DNA from: Bacillota bacterium
GTDB lineage: Bacteria; Bacillota; Clostridia; Tissierellales; Peptoniphilaceae
DNA: 17,351 bases
Assembly (NCBI GenBank): GCA_023393715.1
Contig: JAEXCD010000022.1
Location: 1-17,351, forward strand
Direction of reading: 5' to 3'
Of this stretch, positions 1 to 6,652 are shown in pieces (the first letter of the stretch is position 1; each line of letters starts with the position of its first letter). Below the pieces are notes generated by a model. It searched no databases and was not told where the DNA came from. It saw nothing but the letters and a program-made list of their open reading frames with translations. Both the position numbers and the translations under genes were made by a program.

Positions 1-1317
1 CACCATTCCTCGGTCGAACGGCAGCTTCGGCTGGAGGCCGAGCAATTTGCGCGGGAAGCGGGGACGCGGTTTTCCATCTGCTGTACCTCGACGCTGGAGC
101 TTGGCATTGATATCGGCGCGGTCGATGGCGTGGTTCAGGTGGAAGCGCCGTTATCGGCATCCTCCCTCGCCCAGCGGCTTGGACGAAGCGGCCGCGGGGA
201 GCGGCAGGAACGGGGGAAATGGACGGCAGAGCCCTCCACTCTCTATTTTTATGCGACGACGGACTGGTCCTTTTTACAGGGAATGGCCGCGCTGTCTCTC
301 GTGCTGCGCGGCGAGCTCGAGGAAATCCGCCCGATAACAAAGCCTTATCCGATGCTGGCGCATCAGATTCTGGCGGAGGTTTTGGCGTGTACGTCGGTGC
401 CCGTCGCCTCCCTTTTGACACGCCTTCGCCAGCGCATGGTATGGGCCTCCATCGAGGAGGAGGAGCTTCGGGAGATCGTGGCATTTTTAGTCGAAGAGGA
501 TTATCTGGAGTGGCTCGGAGCGGAGGAGCCCGAAGTGATTTTGGGTCAGTCAGCTGAGGCGGTAGTTTTCCGACGCGATTTTTATACGATGTTCTTTTCG
601 GAGGAGGAGTATGAGGTTCGCTTTGACCGACAGCGCATCGGTTCGCTTCCCCTGACACTGTCCATGCAGACCGGCAGCTGCATTTTACTCTCCGGCCGCA
701 TGTGGGTGATCGAGGAAATCGATGAAAAAGCGCACCGCATTCAGGTAAAACCGGCAAGCGAGGGGCAGGCGCCGACGTTTTCGGGGCGCGGCGCATCGGT
801 CAGCCGATTGCTCCGACAGGAAATGCTTCGTTTGCTCCGGGAGGGCTCCGCCAGGCTGCGCGGTGAATCGGCGGCGGATGTGCTGGCGCGGATGCGGCGG
901 AAAATTCCCGCACATACGCGGCTTCAGCTTATTTCGGATGGGACGGGCGAGGATGCTTTACTGTGCTTCACCGGAACGAGGATCGAGCAGACGTTGTATG
1001 TTCTGTTTTCGGCGTATCTGGCGGAGCGGGGAAGGCAGCCGGGACTGAGCTGGCGCCCGTCCGAGGCCTGTATCCGGGGAGTGGGTCTGTACGAGGTTCT
1101 TAGCCGCGTTGTTTTGTGGATTAGAGATGCATCCAAAGCGATTGAGCAGGCGGAGAATTTGCTGAGAAGCGAGGAGCTTCTTCGAAAAAGGCTTTTGTCA
1201 TCGGTAAAATATGCCGATCTTGTGCCCATGGGGCTTCAGATACGTTATATCTGTCAAAATCTGCTGGACTGGGAGGGGGCTTTTGAAGTGCTTTCGGAAT
1301 GGGAAACGGAGAAATAA
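1..1317 (+). CDS. Lhr-type ATP-dependent helicase, C-terminal part (5' end outside window)
   Basis: The reading frame is open from the first base and encodes the last 438 residues of a superfamily 2 DNA/RNA helicase. Residues 1-2 (His-His) begin the conserved HHxS segment. Residues 29-39 (TSTLELGIDIG) are motif V and residues 56-66 (LAQRLGRSGRG) are motif VI with its arginine finger. Together they form the end of RecA domain 2. The following roughly 370 residues correspond to the winged-helix and accessory region typical of Lhr (large helicase-related) proteins, including an AHQILAEV segment. Walker A and B motifs must lie upstream of the window. Lhr proteins are nucleic-acid translocases linked to DNA repair; a specific role here is not visible. 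The next gene starts one base after the stop codon, so the two are probably co-transcribed. A related DEAD/DEAH helicase subfamily is the main alternative. Confidence 0.85.
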   Translation, partial: HHSSVERQLRLEAEQFAREAGTRFSICCTSTLELGIDIGAVDGVVQVEAPLSASSLAQRLGRSGRGERQERGKWTAEPSTLYFYATTDWSFLQGMAALSLVLRGELEEIRPITKPYPMLAHQILAEVLACTSVPVASLLTRLRQRMVWASIEEEELREIVAFLVEEDYLEWLGAEEPEVILGQSAEAVVFRRDFYTMFFSEEEYEVRFDRQRIGSLPLTLSMQTGSCILLSGRMWVIEEIDEKAHRIQVKPASEGQAPTFSGRGASVSRLLRQEMLRLLREGSARLRGESAADVLARMRRKIPAHTRLQLISDGTGEDALLCFTGTRIEQTLYVLFSAYLAERGRQPGLSWRPSEACIRGVGLYEVLSRVVLWIRDASKAIEQAENLLRSEELLRKRLLSSVKYADLVPMGLQIRYICQNLLDWEGAFEVLSEWETEK

Positions 1318-1318
1318 C

Positions 1319-2320
1319 ATGAATTATTACGCAACACTGGGGCCGTCGTGCATGGACGAGGAGACGCTTTTGGCGTTAATGGATTTCGGAATGACGGGAC
1401 TTCGCTACAATCTCGCGCATGGCTCGCTTCGGGCAATTCAGCCGGTTTTGCAGTCCTTTCAGAAAAAGCTGCGGCAGGAGCGGCGCTCTCTTCGCTTTCT
1501 GATCGATCTGGAGGGCGCGAAGCTGCGAATCGGCCGATTGGACAAGGAACGCCTGCTGCGGGAAGGAGAATATCTCGATTTTGGAGAGAATACGGAAATT
1601 CCGGTGCCGGAGGAACTGATCTCGTGTGTTGCGGTTGGCGATCGCATCAACCTGGACGACAACAAGCTGTTGGCGGAGGTGGTGTCCAAAGCGTCAGGCG
1701 GGTTTTGCGCACGCGTGCTTCGCGGAGGCGCGCTCTCCTCGCGCAAGACGATTAAAATCGAGGGCAAGGAGGTGCCGCTCTCGATCTTAACGGAGTCGGA
1801 TCGCGAAAACCTGTCGCTTTTACGGGAATGCGGCATTGGGGAAATCATGGTGCCATTCTGCGAGCGCGTGGAGGATCTCGAAGAAATTCGGCGTTCGCTC
1901 GATGAGGCCGGTGCGCCGCGGGTGCGGCTGTTCGCCAAAATTGAAACGCCGGAGGGCGTGGCGCGCGCAGAGGAACTGGCGGATCATTGCGACGTCCTCG
2001 TTATTGCGCGCGGCGATTTGGGCAATGCGTTCCCGCTCTGCGAGGTGCCTCGACTACAAAAAAAGCTCGCAGAAATCTGTCGAGCGAAAAAAAGACCTTT
2101 TTTAGTTGTGACACAGCTGCTGGATTCGATGATTGACCGTCCCGTGCCGACGCGCGCAGAGGTATCGGATATCTATAATGCTGTGCTGGACGGCTGCTCG
2201 TATCTGATGCTGACCGGAGAGACGGCTGTGGGCGCACATCCGGGGGAGGCGATGCGCTGGCTCGTCCAAACGGCACGGACGGCGCAGAGGGATCTCGCAG
2301 AACGGGGTCTGGGCGTTTAG
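1319..2320 (+). CDS. Pyruvate-kinase-like protein lacking the C-terminal domain
   Basis: This 333-residue protein aligns by motif with the barrel (A) and lid (B) domains of pyruvate kinase, which normally transfers phosphate from phosphoenolpyruvate to ADP. Visible are TLGPS (6-10), RYNLAHG (29-35), DLEGAKLRIG (63-72), a B domain at about 75-155, KIETPEG (207-213, catalytic Lys207 and Mg-ligand Glu209), ARGDLG (230-235, Mg-ligand Asp233), TQLLDSMI (265-272), PTRAEVSD (277-284) and LTGETAVGAHP (298-308). Bacterial pyruvate kinases are usually 470-590 residues; the C domain is absent. The monovalent-cation site is altered: the usual SHG serine is Ala33, and the Glu of the usual KGPEIRTG is Lys68, the change associated with potassium-independent enzymes. 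I start at ATG 1319, which gives the family N-terminus; an in-frame upstream extension would overlap the helicase by over 100 bases. It may be a divergent kinase or a non-glycolytic relative. Confidence 0.8.
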   Translation: MNYYATLGPSCMDEETLLALMDFGMTGLRYNLAHGSLRAIQPVLQSFQKKLRQERRSLRFLIDLEGAKLRIGRLDKERLLREGEYLDFGENTEIPVPEELISCVAVGDRINLDDNKLLAEVVSKASGGFCARVLRGGALSSRKTIKIEGKEVPLSILTESDRENLSLLRECGIGEIMVPFCERVEDLEEIRRSLDEAGAPRVRLFAKIETPEGVARAEELADHCDVLVIARGDLGNAFPLCEVPRLQKKLAEICRAKKRPFLVVTQLLDSMIDRPVPTRAEVSDIYNAVLDGCSYLMLTGETAVGAHPGEAMRWLVQTARTAQRDLAERGLGV

Positions 2321-2997
2321 AGCAAGCGCAGAACGCCCATCAAAAGAACGAGGAAAATCGCGGGCAGGAAGCTGGTGAGGCGGAAATTCTTTTTCAGGAT
2401 CATATCCATGCCGATCGCCAGAATAATGATGCCGCCGACGGAGGACAGGGTGGCCAGCACGGTTTCCGTCAGAAACGGCGCAAGCGTGTGAGCGAGCAGC
2501 ACGAAGACGCCCTGATAGAGGATGACCGAGAGCCCTGAAAAAGCGACGCCTATGCCGAGAATGGCGCTATAGACCAGCGCAATGCTGCCGTCGATAACCG
2601 CCTTTGCCAACAGCGTAGCGCCGTCACCGGCGCCGGCCTGCAGCGCGCCGAGAATGCCCATGCTTCCGGCGCAAAAAAGAATCGATGCAGCGATAAAGCC
2701 ATTGGAGAGGGAGTATCCGTTTTCGGCGTGGATGCGGGCGTCCATTTTTCGGCCGAAGCGTTGAAGGTGCTCGTGAAGGTGAAGCGCCTCGCCGAGGAGA
2801 ATCCCGACAGCCAAAATTCCCAGGACGCACAAGCTGTCCGCTTTTGCGTTAAAGCTGGAAATTCCGATATAAAGTGTACCCAGTCCCATCCCGAGCACCA
2901 GCGTGTCGCGCATGGCGGGAGAAAGTCCCTTTCGAAACAGGAAGCCGAGCAATGCGCCGAATGCAATGGCAAGACCGTTGATCAGATTGTATATCAT
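2317..2997 (-). CDS. DUF554 family membrane protein (YdfK-like)
   Basis: A 226-residue, very hydrophobic protein with about six to seven membrane segments, matching DUF554. It begins MIYNLINGLAIAFGALLG and has small, glycine-rich helices throughout (for example GMGLGTLYIGI at about 36-46, GSMGILGALQAG at about 111-122, and a hydrophobic C-terminus). Family members are inner-membrane proteins with no established function, often described as putative transporters. The gene converges on the pyruvate-kinase-like gene and their stop codons overlap by four bases, so there is no room for a terminator between them. A TTGACG/CATGAT promoter lies 38-66 bases upstream of the start, enclosed in an inverted repeat. 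The ribosome binding site is modest (AAAGGATG). Confidence 0.85.
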   Translation of the reverse strand: MIYNLINGLAIAFGALLGFLFRKGLSPAMRDTLVLGMGLGTLYIGISSFNAKADSLCVLGILAVGILLGEALHLHEHLQRFGRKMDARIHAENGYSLSNGFIAASILFCAGSMGILGALQAGAGDGATLLAKAVIDGSIALVYSAILGIGVAFSGLSVILYQGVFVLLAHTLAPFLTETVLATLSSVGGIIILAIGMDMILKKNFRLTSFLPAIFLVLLMGVLRLL

Positions 2998-3024
2998 AGG
3001 AGCATCCTTTCATCGCGTTTTGTC

Positions 3025-3072
3025 GTACGTTCCTATCATGAGGGTTTTTGTGTCCCGCGTCAAGGAACGTAC
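3025..3072. repeat. 10-bp perfect inverted repeat flanking the DUF554 promoter
   Basis: GTACGTTCCT at 3025-3034 and AGGAACGTAC at 3063-3072 are perfect inverted copies separated by 28 bases. The arm at 3063-3072 ends on the first T of the -35 box; the other begins directly after the -10 box. This looks like a paired operator, though it could also fold as a stem in RNA. Confidence 0.6.
3035..3063 (-). promoter_or_regulatory. Promoter of the DUF554 gene
   Basis: On the minus strand TTGACG (3063-3058) and CATGAT (3040-3035) are separated by exactly 17 bases. This is a good -35 and an acceptable -10 box, and the leader to the ATG at 2997 is about 30 bases. The boxes are bracketed by the arms of a 10-bp inverted repeat. 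Confidence 0.6.
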
Positions 3073-3084
3073 ACCGGACCGACA

Positions 3085-3128
3085 GCAGAAAAGCAGCAGA
3101 AAACGATCGTTTTCTGCTGCTTTTTTTT
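3085..3128. terminator. Bidirectional terminator, 36-bp perfect palindrome
   Basis: Positions 3089-3124 are a perfect palindrome centred on CGATCG, so either strand folds into a long hairpin. On the plus strand the stem runs into eight T's (3121-3128); on the minus strand it ends in four T's. On the minus strand it lies 68 bases beyond the LysR stop and would end that transcript. On the plus strand it would stop read-through coming from the helicase and pyruvate-kinase-like genes across the DUF554 gene. Confidence 0.8.
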
Positions 3129-3191
3129 GACGGGAAGATGGGGACGGCCGGGTGAAATAGATGAATAAATTTATGGGTTAGATAACTTGAA

Positions 3192-4175
3192 CTAATCGAG
3201 GACGGTTTCGGCCGTCCGTTCAGCAATGGACGGGGCGTTGTGTTCAATCGACACTGCGCTGTCCATATTTGCGCTGAAGAGACCCCGGTGGTGTGCGCTG
3301 AGCACAAAATCCTTATAAGCCTGAACGATGGAGGAGGTCAGGAGATTCGTCTTCCACACCATGTACACCGGGAAATACAGATAGATGTCCTCCAGCTCGA
3401 CATAGTGCACATCGAGCTGACGGTTGAAGGGGGTATCGCTGACAAAGCCGATCCCGAGCCCCTTTTGCACACCGGATAAAATCAGCTCTTCCGCGTTGCA
3501 GCAGACCGAAATATTTCGCGGCATCGGCAGTCCGTACGATTTCAGCTCCTGCTCGAGTGCGATGCGGCTGCCGCAGGATTCGCTGTATTGAACGACCGGA
3601 TCGTCGATAATTTCAAGATAACCGATCGTGTTTCGATGAGAGAAACGGTGTCCGGGCGGCAGTGCGACGATAGCGCGGTGCGTGAGCAGCTTCACGCGGG
3701 AAAGCTCGTTATATTGGCTGAATTGGGGGACCTCCGAAATCAGGCCGATATCGATTTTTGTATCGATCAGATCCCGGATGATGTTGATCGAATCATCCTG
3801 ATGACAGGAAAACTCTACATGGGGATAGCGTTCGGCAAAGATGCCGAAGGAAATGGGCACGCACTGTGTGGCGCAGGACGAGATGGAGCCGATCCGCACC
3901 TGATTTTTTTTCTTCTGCGACAGCGCCTGCAATTCCTCGACCCCCTGATCGAGAAGATCAAGGCTCTTCTTTGCATAGCTGTAGAACATTTTGCCGAATT
4001 TGCTCAGGTGATTTTCTTTTCCTTCCCGGATAAAAAGCGGCGAGCCGAGCTCTTCCTCCAGCTTCTGCACCGCTTTTGTGAGTGCGGGCTGCGTGATGTA
4101 CAGGGCGCTGGCGGAGCTCTTATAATTCTGACGCTCGGCCAGAGTGACAAAGTATCGGACATGCTGCAGATTCAT
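3192..4175 (-). CDS. LysR-family transcriptional regulator
   Basis: A 327-residue protein with the LysR architecture. Residues 1-60 form a winged helix-turn-helix (MNLQHVRYFVTLAERQNYKS, then LYITQPALTKAVQKLEEELG and LF.RE). A linker helix follows, then a two-lobe ligand-binding domain from about residue 90, with a SISSCATQCVP segment at its start. It is transcribed away from the CoA-transferase operon, across a shared 361-base region, the classic layout for a regulator of that operon. The effector is probably an operon substrate or CoA product, which is inference. I prefer ATG 4175 because AGGAGG (4186-4181) lies five bases before it. The adjacent ATG at 4178 would leave only two bases. The protein has a C-terminal tail of about 25 residues beyond the usual LysR end. 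Confidence 0.9.
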   Translation of the reverse strand: MNLQHVRYFVTLAERQNYKSSASALYITQPALTKAVQKLEEELGSPLFIREGKENHLSKFGKMFYSYAKKSLDLLDQGVEELQALSQKKKNQVRIGSISSCATQCVPISFGIFAERYPHVEFSCHQDDSINIIRDLIDTKIDIGLISEVPQFSQYNELSRVKLLTHRAIVALPPGHRFSHRNTIGYLEIIDDPVVQYSESCGSRIALEQELKSYGLPMPRNISVCCNAEELILSGVQKGLGIGFVSDTPFNRQLDVHYVELEDIYLYFPVYMVWKTNLLTSSIVQAYKDFVLSAHHRGLFSANMDSAVSIEHNAPSIAERTAETVLD

Positions 4176-4262
4176 CATTTCCTCCTAATCAGGGCAAGAA
4201 TGTGCAAAAAATGCACCGGCAACGATTTACTGAAAACCAATACAAAAGTTATCTATTCGTCG

Positions 4263-4302
4263 ATATATGTTATATATGTGATCTTATTATCTGTCAATAG
4301 AT
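4263..4302. promoter_or_regulatory. Candidate LysR-binding dyads in the divergent region
   Basis: Two short dyads lie in the AT-rich divergent promoter: ATATAT-GTT-ATATAT (4263-4277) and ATCT-N6-AGAT (4289-4302). LysR proteins commonly bind T-N11-A dyads. The first would sit about 42-56 bases upstream of the predicted operon start. The second overlaps the regulator's own -35 box. The rest of 4179-4536 holds no gene; it contains only this promoter area and a repeat-bearing leader. Confidence 0.35.
4269..4297 (-). promoter_or_regulatory. Promoter of the LysR gene
   Basis: On the minus strand TTGACA (4297-4292), a perfect -35 box, and TATAAC (4274-4269) are separated by 17 bases. The predicted start is near 4262, giving a leader of about 87 bases. 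The -35 box lies inside the ATCT-N6-AGAT dyad, which fits negative autoregulation. Confidence 0.7.
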
Positions 4303-4312
4303 ATGTTAGTAT
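4284..4312 (+). promoter_or_regulatory. Candidate promoter of the CoA-transferase operon
   Basis: A weak -35 TTATTA (4284-4289) is followed after 17 bases by TAGTAT (4307-4312) with an upstream TG, forming an extended -10. The weak -35 suits a promoter needing an activator. It overlaps the LysR promoter back to back and implies a leader of about 218 bases before the ATG at 4537. Confidence 0.4.
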
Positions 4313-4473
4313 GTCGGCGAAAGGTCGTTGTTAATATATCGGCAATCAAACGTTTTTTCAAAGCCGGAACACCGAACGTGCACAGGAATGCAAGAGCATT
4401 TCGGGGCGCAGAAGGATTGCGGCGTGCCCTGGCAGCGCGTGTCGTCGGGAAAGTATATCGGCGAAAGAGGGCG

Positions 4474-4503
4474 TTGGCAGGCAGGTATAGGCATTGGCAG
4501 GCA
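4474..4503 (+). repeat. Direct repeat TTGGCAGGCA x2 in the operon leader
   Basis: The decamer TTGGCAGGCA occurs at 4474-4483 and 4494-4503, starts spaced 20 bases (two helical turns) apart, just upstream of the CoA-transferase ribosome binding site. The leader also repeats TCGGCGAAAG (4314-4323 and 4458-4467). Function unknown. Confidence 0.5.
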
Positions 4504-4536
4504 AACGCAGAAGGAAAAATTTTTCAGGAGGGAATT

Positions 4537-5751
4537 ATGCAGAGTAATCAGCCGTTAAAGGGAGTTAGGGTCATTGATCTGACGTACTTTATCGCAGGGC
4601 CGGGCGCCGCTCGAATCCTGGCAGACTGGGGTGCGGACGTCATCAAGGTTGAACCGTCCTGGGGCGATCCGGGACGCGGGACGGGTCGTTCGATGCAAAT
4701 GCCGACGGAGGTCGACGTCAATCCGCTGTACAGCACCTACAATTCAAACAAGCGCGGCATCGCACTCGATCTCAAGGGCGAAAAGGGAATGGAAGTGCTG
4801 CATAAACTGCTGGAGACGGCGGACGTGTTCATTTCATCCTACCGCACCAAGGCATTGGTGAAGCTGGGGTTGGATTATGAGACGCTGCACGAGAAGTATC
4901 CGAAGATCGTCTGGGCACAGGTCAACGGCTTCGGCGACTTCGGTCCGGCCAAGGATAATCCGGGCTTTGATACGGTTGCCTTCTGGGCGCGCAGCGGAGC
5001 AATGAGCGACTGCGCCGAACAGGGAACGACCGTGAACCCGCCGATCGGATTTGGCGATGCGACGACCTCCTGCAGTCTGGCCGGCGGCATTGCCGCAGCG
5101 CTGTACGAGCAGCAGAAAACCGGCGTCGGCAAAAAGGTGATGGTTTCCCTCTTTGGACAGGCGATCTGGAACCTGAGCTCGGTCGTCGTCTCAACACAGT
5201 ACGGCGACGAATATCCGAAGACGAGAAAGAATGCGGTTTCTCCGGTAATCAATTCGTATCGCTGCAGCGACGGGAAATGGATTTTCCTCAGCATTCTGGA
5301 GCACGAGCGGTATTTCCCGATTCTCTGCCAGGTACTGAAGAGAGCGGATCTGGCGGAAGAGGAAAAGTTTGCGACGACGCTTTCCGCAAAGGAAAACGGA
5401 CCGGAGTTGATTCAGATTCTGGATGCGGAATTTGTCCGATACACGCAGGATGAAATGGATCGCATGCTGACCGAGGCAGACATCGCGCACGAAAAGATTC
5501 AGGGGACGAAGGATCTCGTAACGGATCAGCAGGCATTGGCCAACAATTACGTCCATCCGTTTACGAATCGCGATGGTTCGACGACATACTATGCGATGCC
5601 GCCGGTTAAATTCAACACGGTGGAGCCGGTGGATATCCAGGATGCGCCGAAGGTCGGCCAGCACAACCTCGAGGTGCTGAAGGAGCTGGGCTATTCCGAA
5701 GAGGAGGTCGCCGGATTGCTTGCGGACGGCGTCCTCTACGAGGTGAAATAA
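4537..5751 (+). CDS. Class III (CaiB/BaiF, FldA/HadA-like) CoA-transferase
   Basis: A 404-residue family III CoA-transferase, which moves CoA between acids through an aspartyl-CoA intermediate. Visible are the N-terminal KGVRVIDLTYFIAGP (8-22), the ADWGADVIKVEP Rossmann segment (29-40), NKRGIALDLK (71-80), and the GFGDATTS loop with candidate catalytic Asp174. The segment around residues 103-152 (RTKALVKLGLDYETL, then PGFDTVAFWARSG) closely resembles, from memory, the FldA/HadA clade. That clade transfers CoA from the reduced acyl-CoA product to an incoming hydroxy acid. I start at ATG 4537 because AGGAGGG lies at 4526-4532 and the family N-terminus begins there; the in-frame extension back to 4303 has no family character. 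It is the first gene of the operon and its length is normal. The substrate cannot be read from sequence. Confidence 0.9.
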   Translation: MQSNQPLKGVRVIDLTYFIAGPGAARILADWGADVIKVEPSWGDPGRGTGRSMQMPTEVDVNPLYSTYNSNKRGIALDLKGEKGMEVLHKLLETADVFISSYRTKALVKLGLDYETLHEKYPKIVWAQVNGFGDFGPAKDNPGFDTVAFWARSGAMSDCAEQGTTVNPPIGFGDATTSCSLAGGIAAALYEQQKTGVGKKVMVSLFGQAIWNLSSVVVSTQYGDEYPKTRKNAVSPVINSYRCSDGKWIFLSILEHERYFPILCQVLKRADLAEEEKFATTLSAKENGPELIQILDAEFVRYTQDEMDRMLTEADIAHEKIQGTKDLVTDQQALANNYVHPFTNRDGSTTYYAMPPVKFNTVEPVDIQDAPKVGQHNLEVLKELGYSEEEVAGLLADGVLYEVK

Positions 5752-5778
5752 GACGCTTTCCGTCGAGCACGAAGCGTC
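5752..5778 (+). other. Intercistronic stem-loop (CoA-transferase / crotonase)
   Basis: GACGCTT (5752-5758) can pair with AAGCGTC (5772-5778) directly after the CoA-transferase stop. No T run follows, so it looks like an RNA processing or stabilising hairpin rather than a terminator. Confidence 0.4.
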
Positions 5779-5803
5779 GGGTACGAAGCAAAGAAAGGAC
5801 GAA

Positions 5804-6592
5804 ATGATGGATTATCAGAATATTCGTTTGAGCTATGAACAGAACGGCCGCATTGCCGTCGCGACGATGGCAAATCCCAAGGTGATGAATGCGCTGAGCA
5901 GCCGAACGCTGACCGAGCTGGAGGACATCGTCAACACGGTCGCAGCCGATGACGCATGCCTGGGACTGATCATCACCGGAGAGGGCAAGGCCTTTGTCGC
6001 CGGTGCGGATATCTCGCAGATGCAGCCGTACAAGCAGGAAGAGGGACGCAAGTACGCGCATTTTGCACAGAGCGTTTTTAACAAGGTGGAGAATCTCGAA
6101 AAGCCGGTCATCGCGGCGGTCAACGGGTACGCTCTTGGCGGCGGATGTGAGCTGAGTATGGCCTGCGATATCCGAATCGCTTCGGATAAGGCGGTGTTCG
6201 GACAGCCGGAGGTCAATCTGGGCTTGATGCCCTGCTTTGGCGGAACGCAGCGTCTGCCGCGTCTCGTCGGCATGGGCGTCGCAAAGGAGCTGATCTTTAC
6301 GGCGCGAAACGTCCGCGCCGAGGAGGCGAAGGCACTGGGGCTGGTCAATCAGGTGGTTCCGGCGGAGGAGCTGATGGTTACGGCGTTGGAAATGATGACG
6401 CTCATCATCAGCAAGGCGCCGATTGCCGTCCGCTATTCCAAGGTCGCGATCAACGAGGGCGTGAATCTCGATTTGGCGCGCGGGCTCGAGCTTGAAAAAG
6501 ACATTTCGGGTCTGTGCTTTGCATCGGAAGACAAGGAAATCGGCGTCAATGCTTTCCTGAATAAGGAAAAACCGGTATTTCAAAATCGTTAA
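5804..6592 (+). CDS. Enoyl-CoA hydratase (crotonase family)
   Basis: A 262-residue crotonase, expected to interconvert a 3-hydroxyacyl-CoA and a trans-2-enoyl-CoA. The oxyanion-hole segment AFVAGADISQM (63-73) and the core AAVNGYALGGGCELSMACD (104-122) are present. FGQPEVNLGL (132-141) and GGTQRLPRLVG (146-156) follow. Glu116 and Glu136 match by motif and by their 20-residue spacing the two catalytic glutamates of rat mitochondrial hydratase (Glu144, Glu164), so hydratase/dehydratase activity is likely rather than isomerase or another crotonase reaction. Length is normal. A second ATG at 5807 has better spacing from AAAGGA (5794-5799) and may be the true start. Between a CoA-transferase and a permease, it probably works in the dehydrating direction, making the enoyl-CoA reduced by the dehydrogenase encoded downstream (inference). 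Confidence 0.92.
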   Translation: MMDYQNIRLSYEQNGRIAVATMANPKVMNALSSRTLTELEDIVNTVAADDACLGLIITGEGKAFVAGADISQMQPYKQEEGRKYAHFAQSVFNKVENLEKPVIAAVNGYALGGGCELSMACDIRIASDKAVFGQPEVNLGLMPCFGGTQRLPRLVGMGVAKELIFTARNVRAEEAKALGLVNQVVPAEELMVTALEMMTLIISKAPIAVRYSKVAINEGVNLDLARGLELEKDISGLCFASEDKEIGVNAFLNKEKPVFQNR

Positions 6593-6606
6593 ACGGGTTG
6601 ATTCGG

Positions 6607-6623
6607 GGGGCGCACAGCGCCCC
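6607..6623 (+). other. Intercistronic stem-loop (crotonase / permease)
   Basis: GGGGCGC (6607-6613), loop ACA, GCGCCCC (6617-6623): a 7-bp GC-only stem. The following bases are A/T-rich but without an immediate T run, so it would at most attenuate. It separates the crotonase from the permease. Confidence 0.5.
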
Positions 6624-6652
6624 TCGGAAATAAATTTATTTTTGGAGGAATT

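Noticed and set aside
3588..4334. 248-codon open frame on the plus strand
   Set aside because: It is antisense to the LysR gene and runs through its promoter. No ribosome binding site or family.
4303..4536. N-terminal extension of the CoA-transferase
   Set aside because: The in-frame extension has no family match and lies in the promoter/leader, while ATG 4537 has AGGAGGG and the standard N-terminus.
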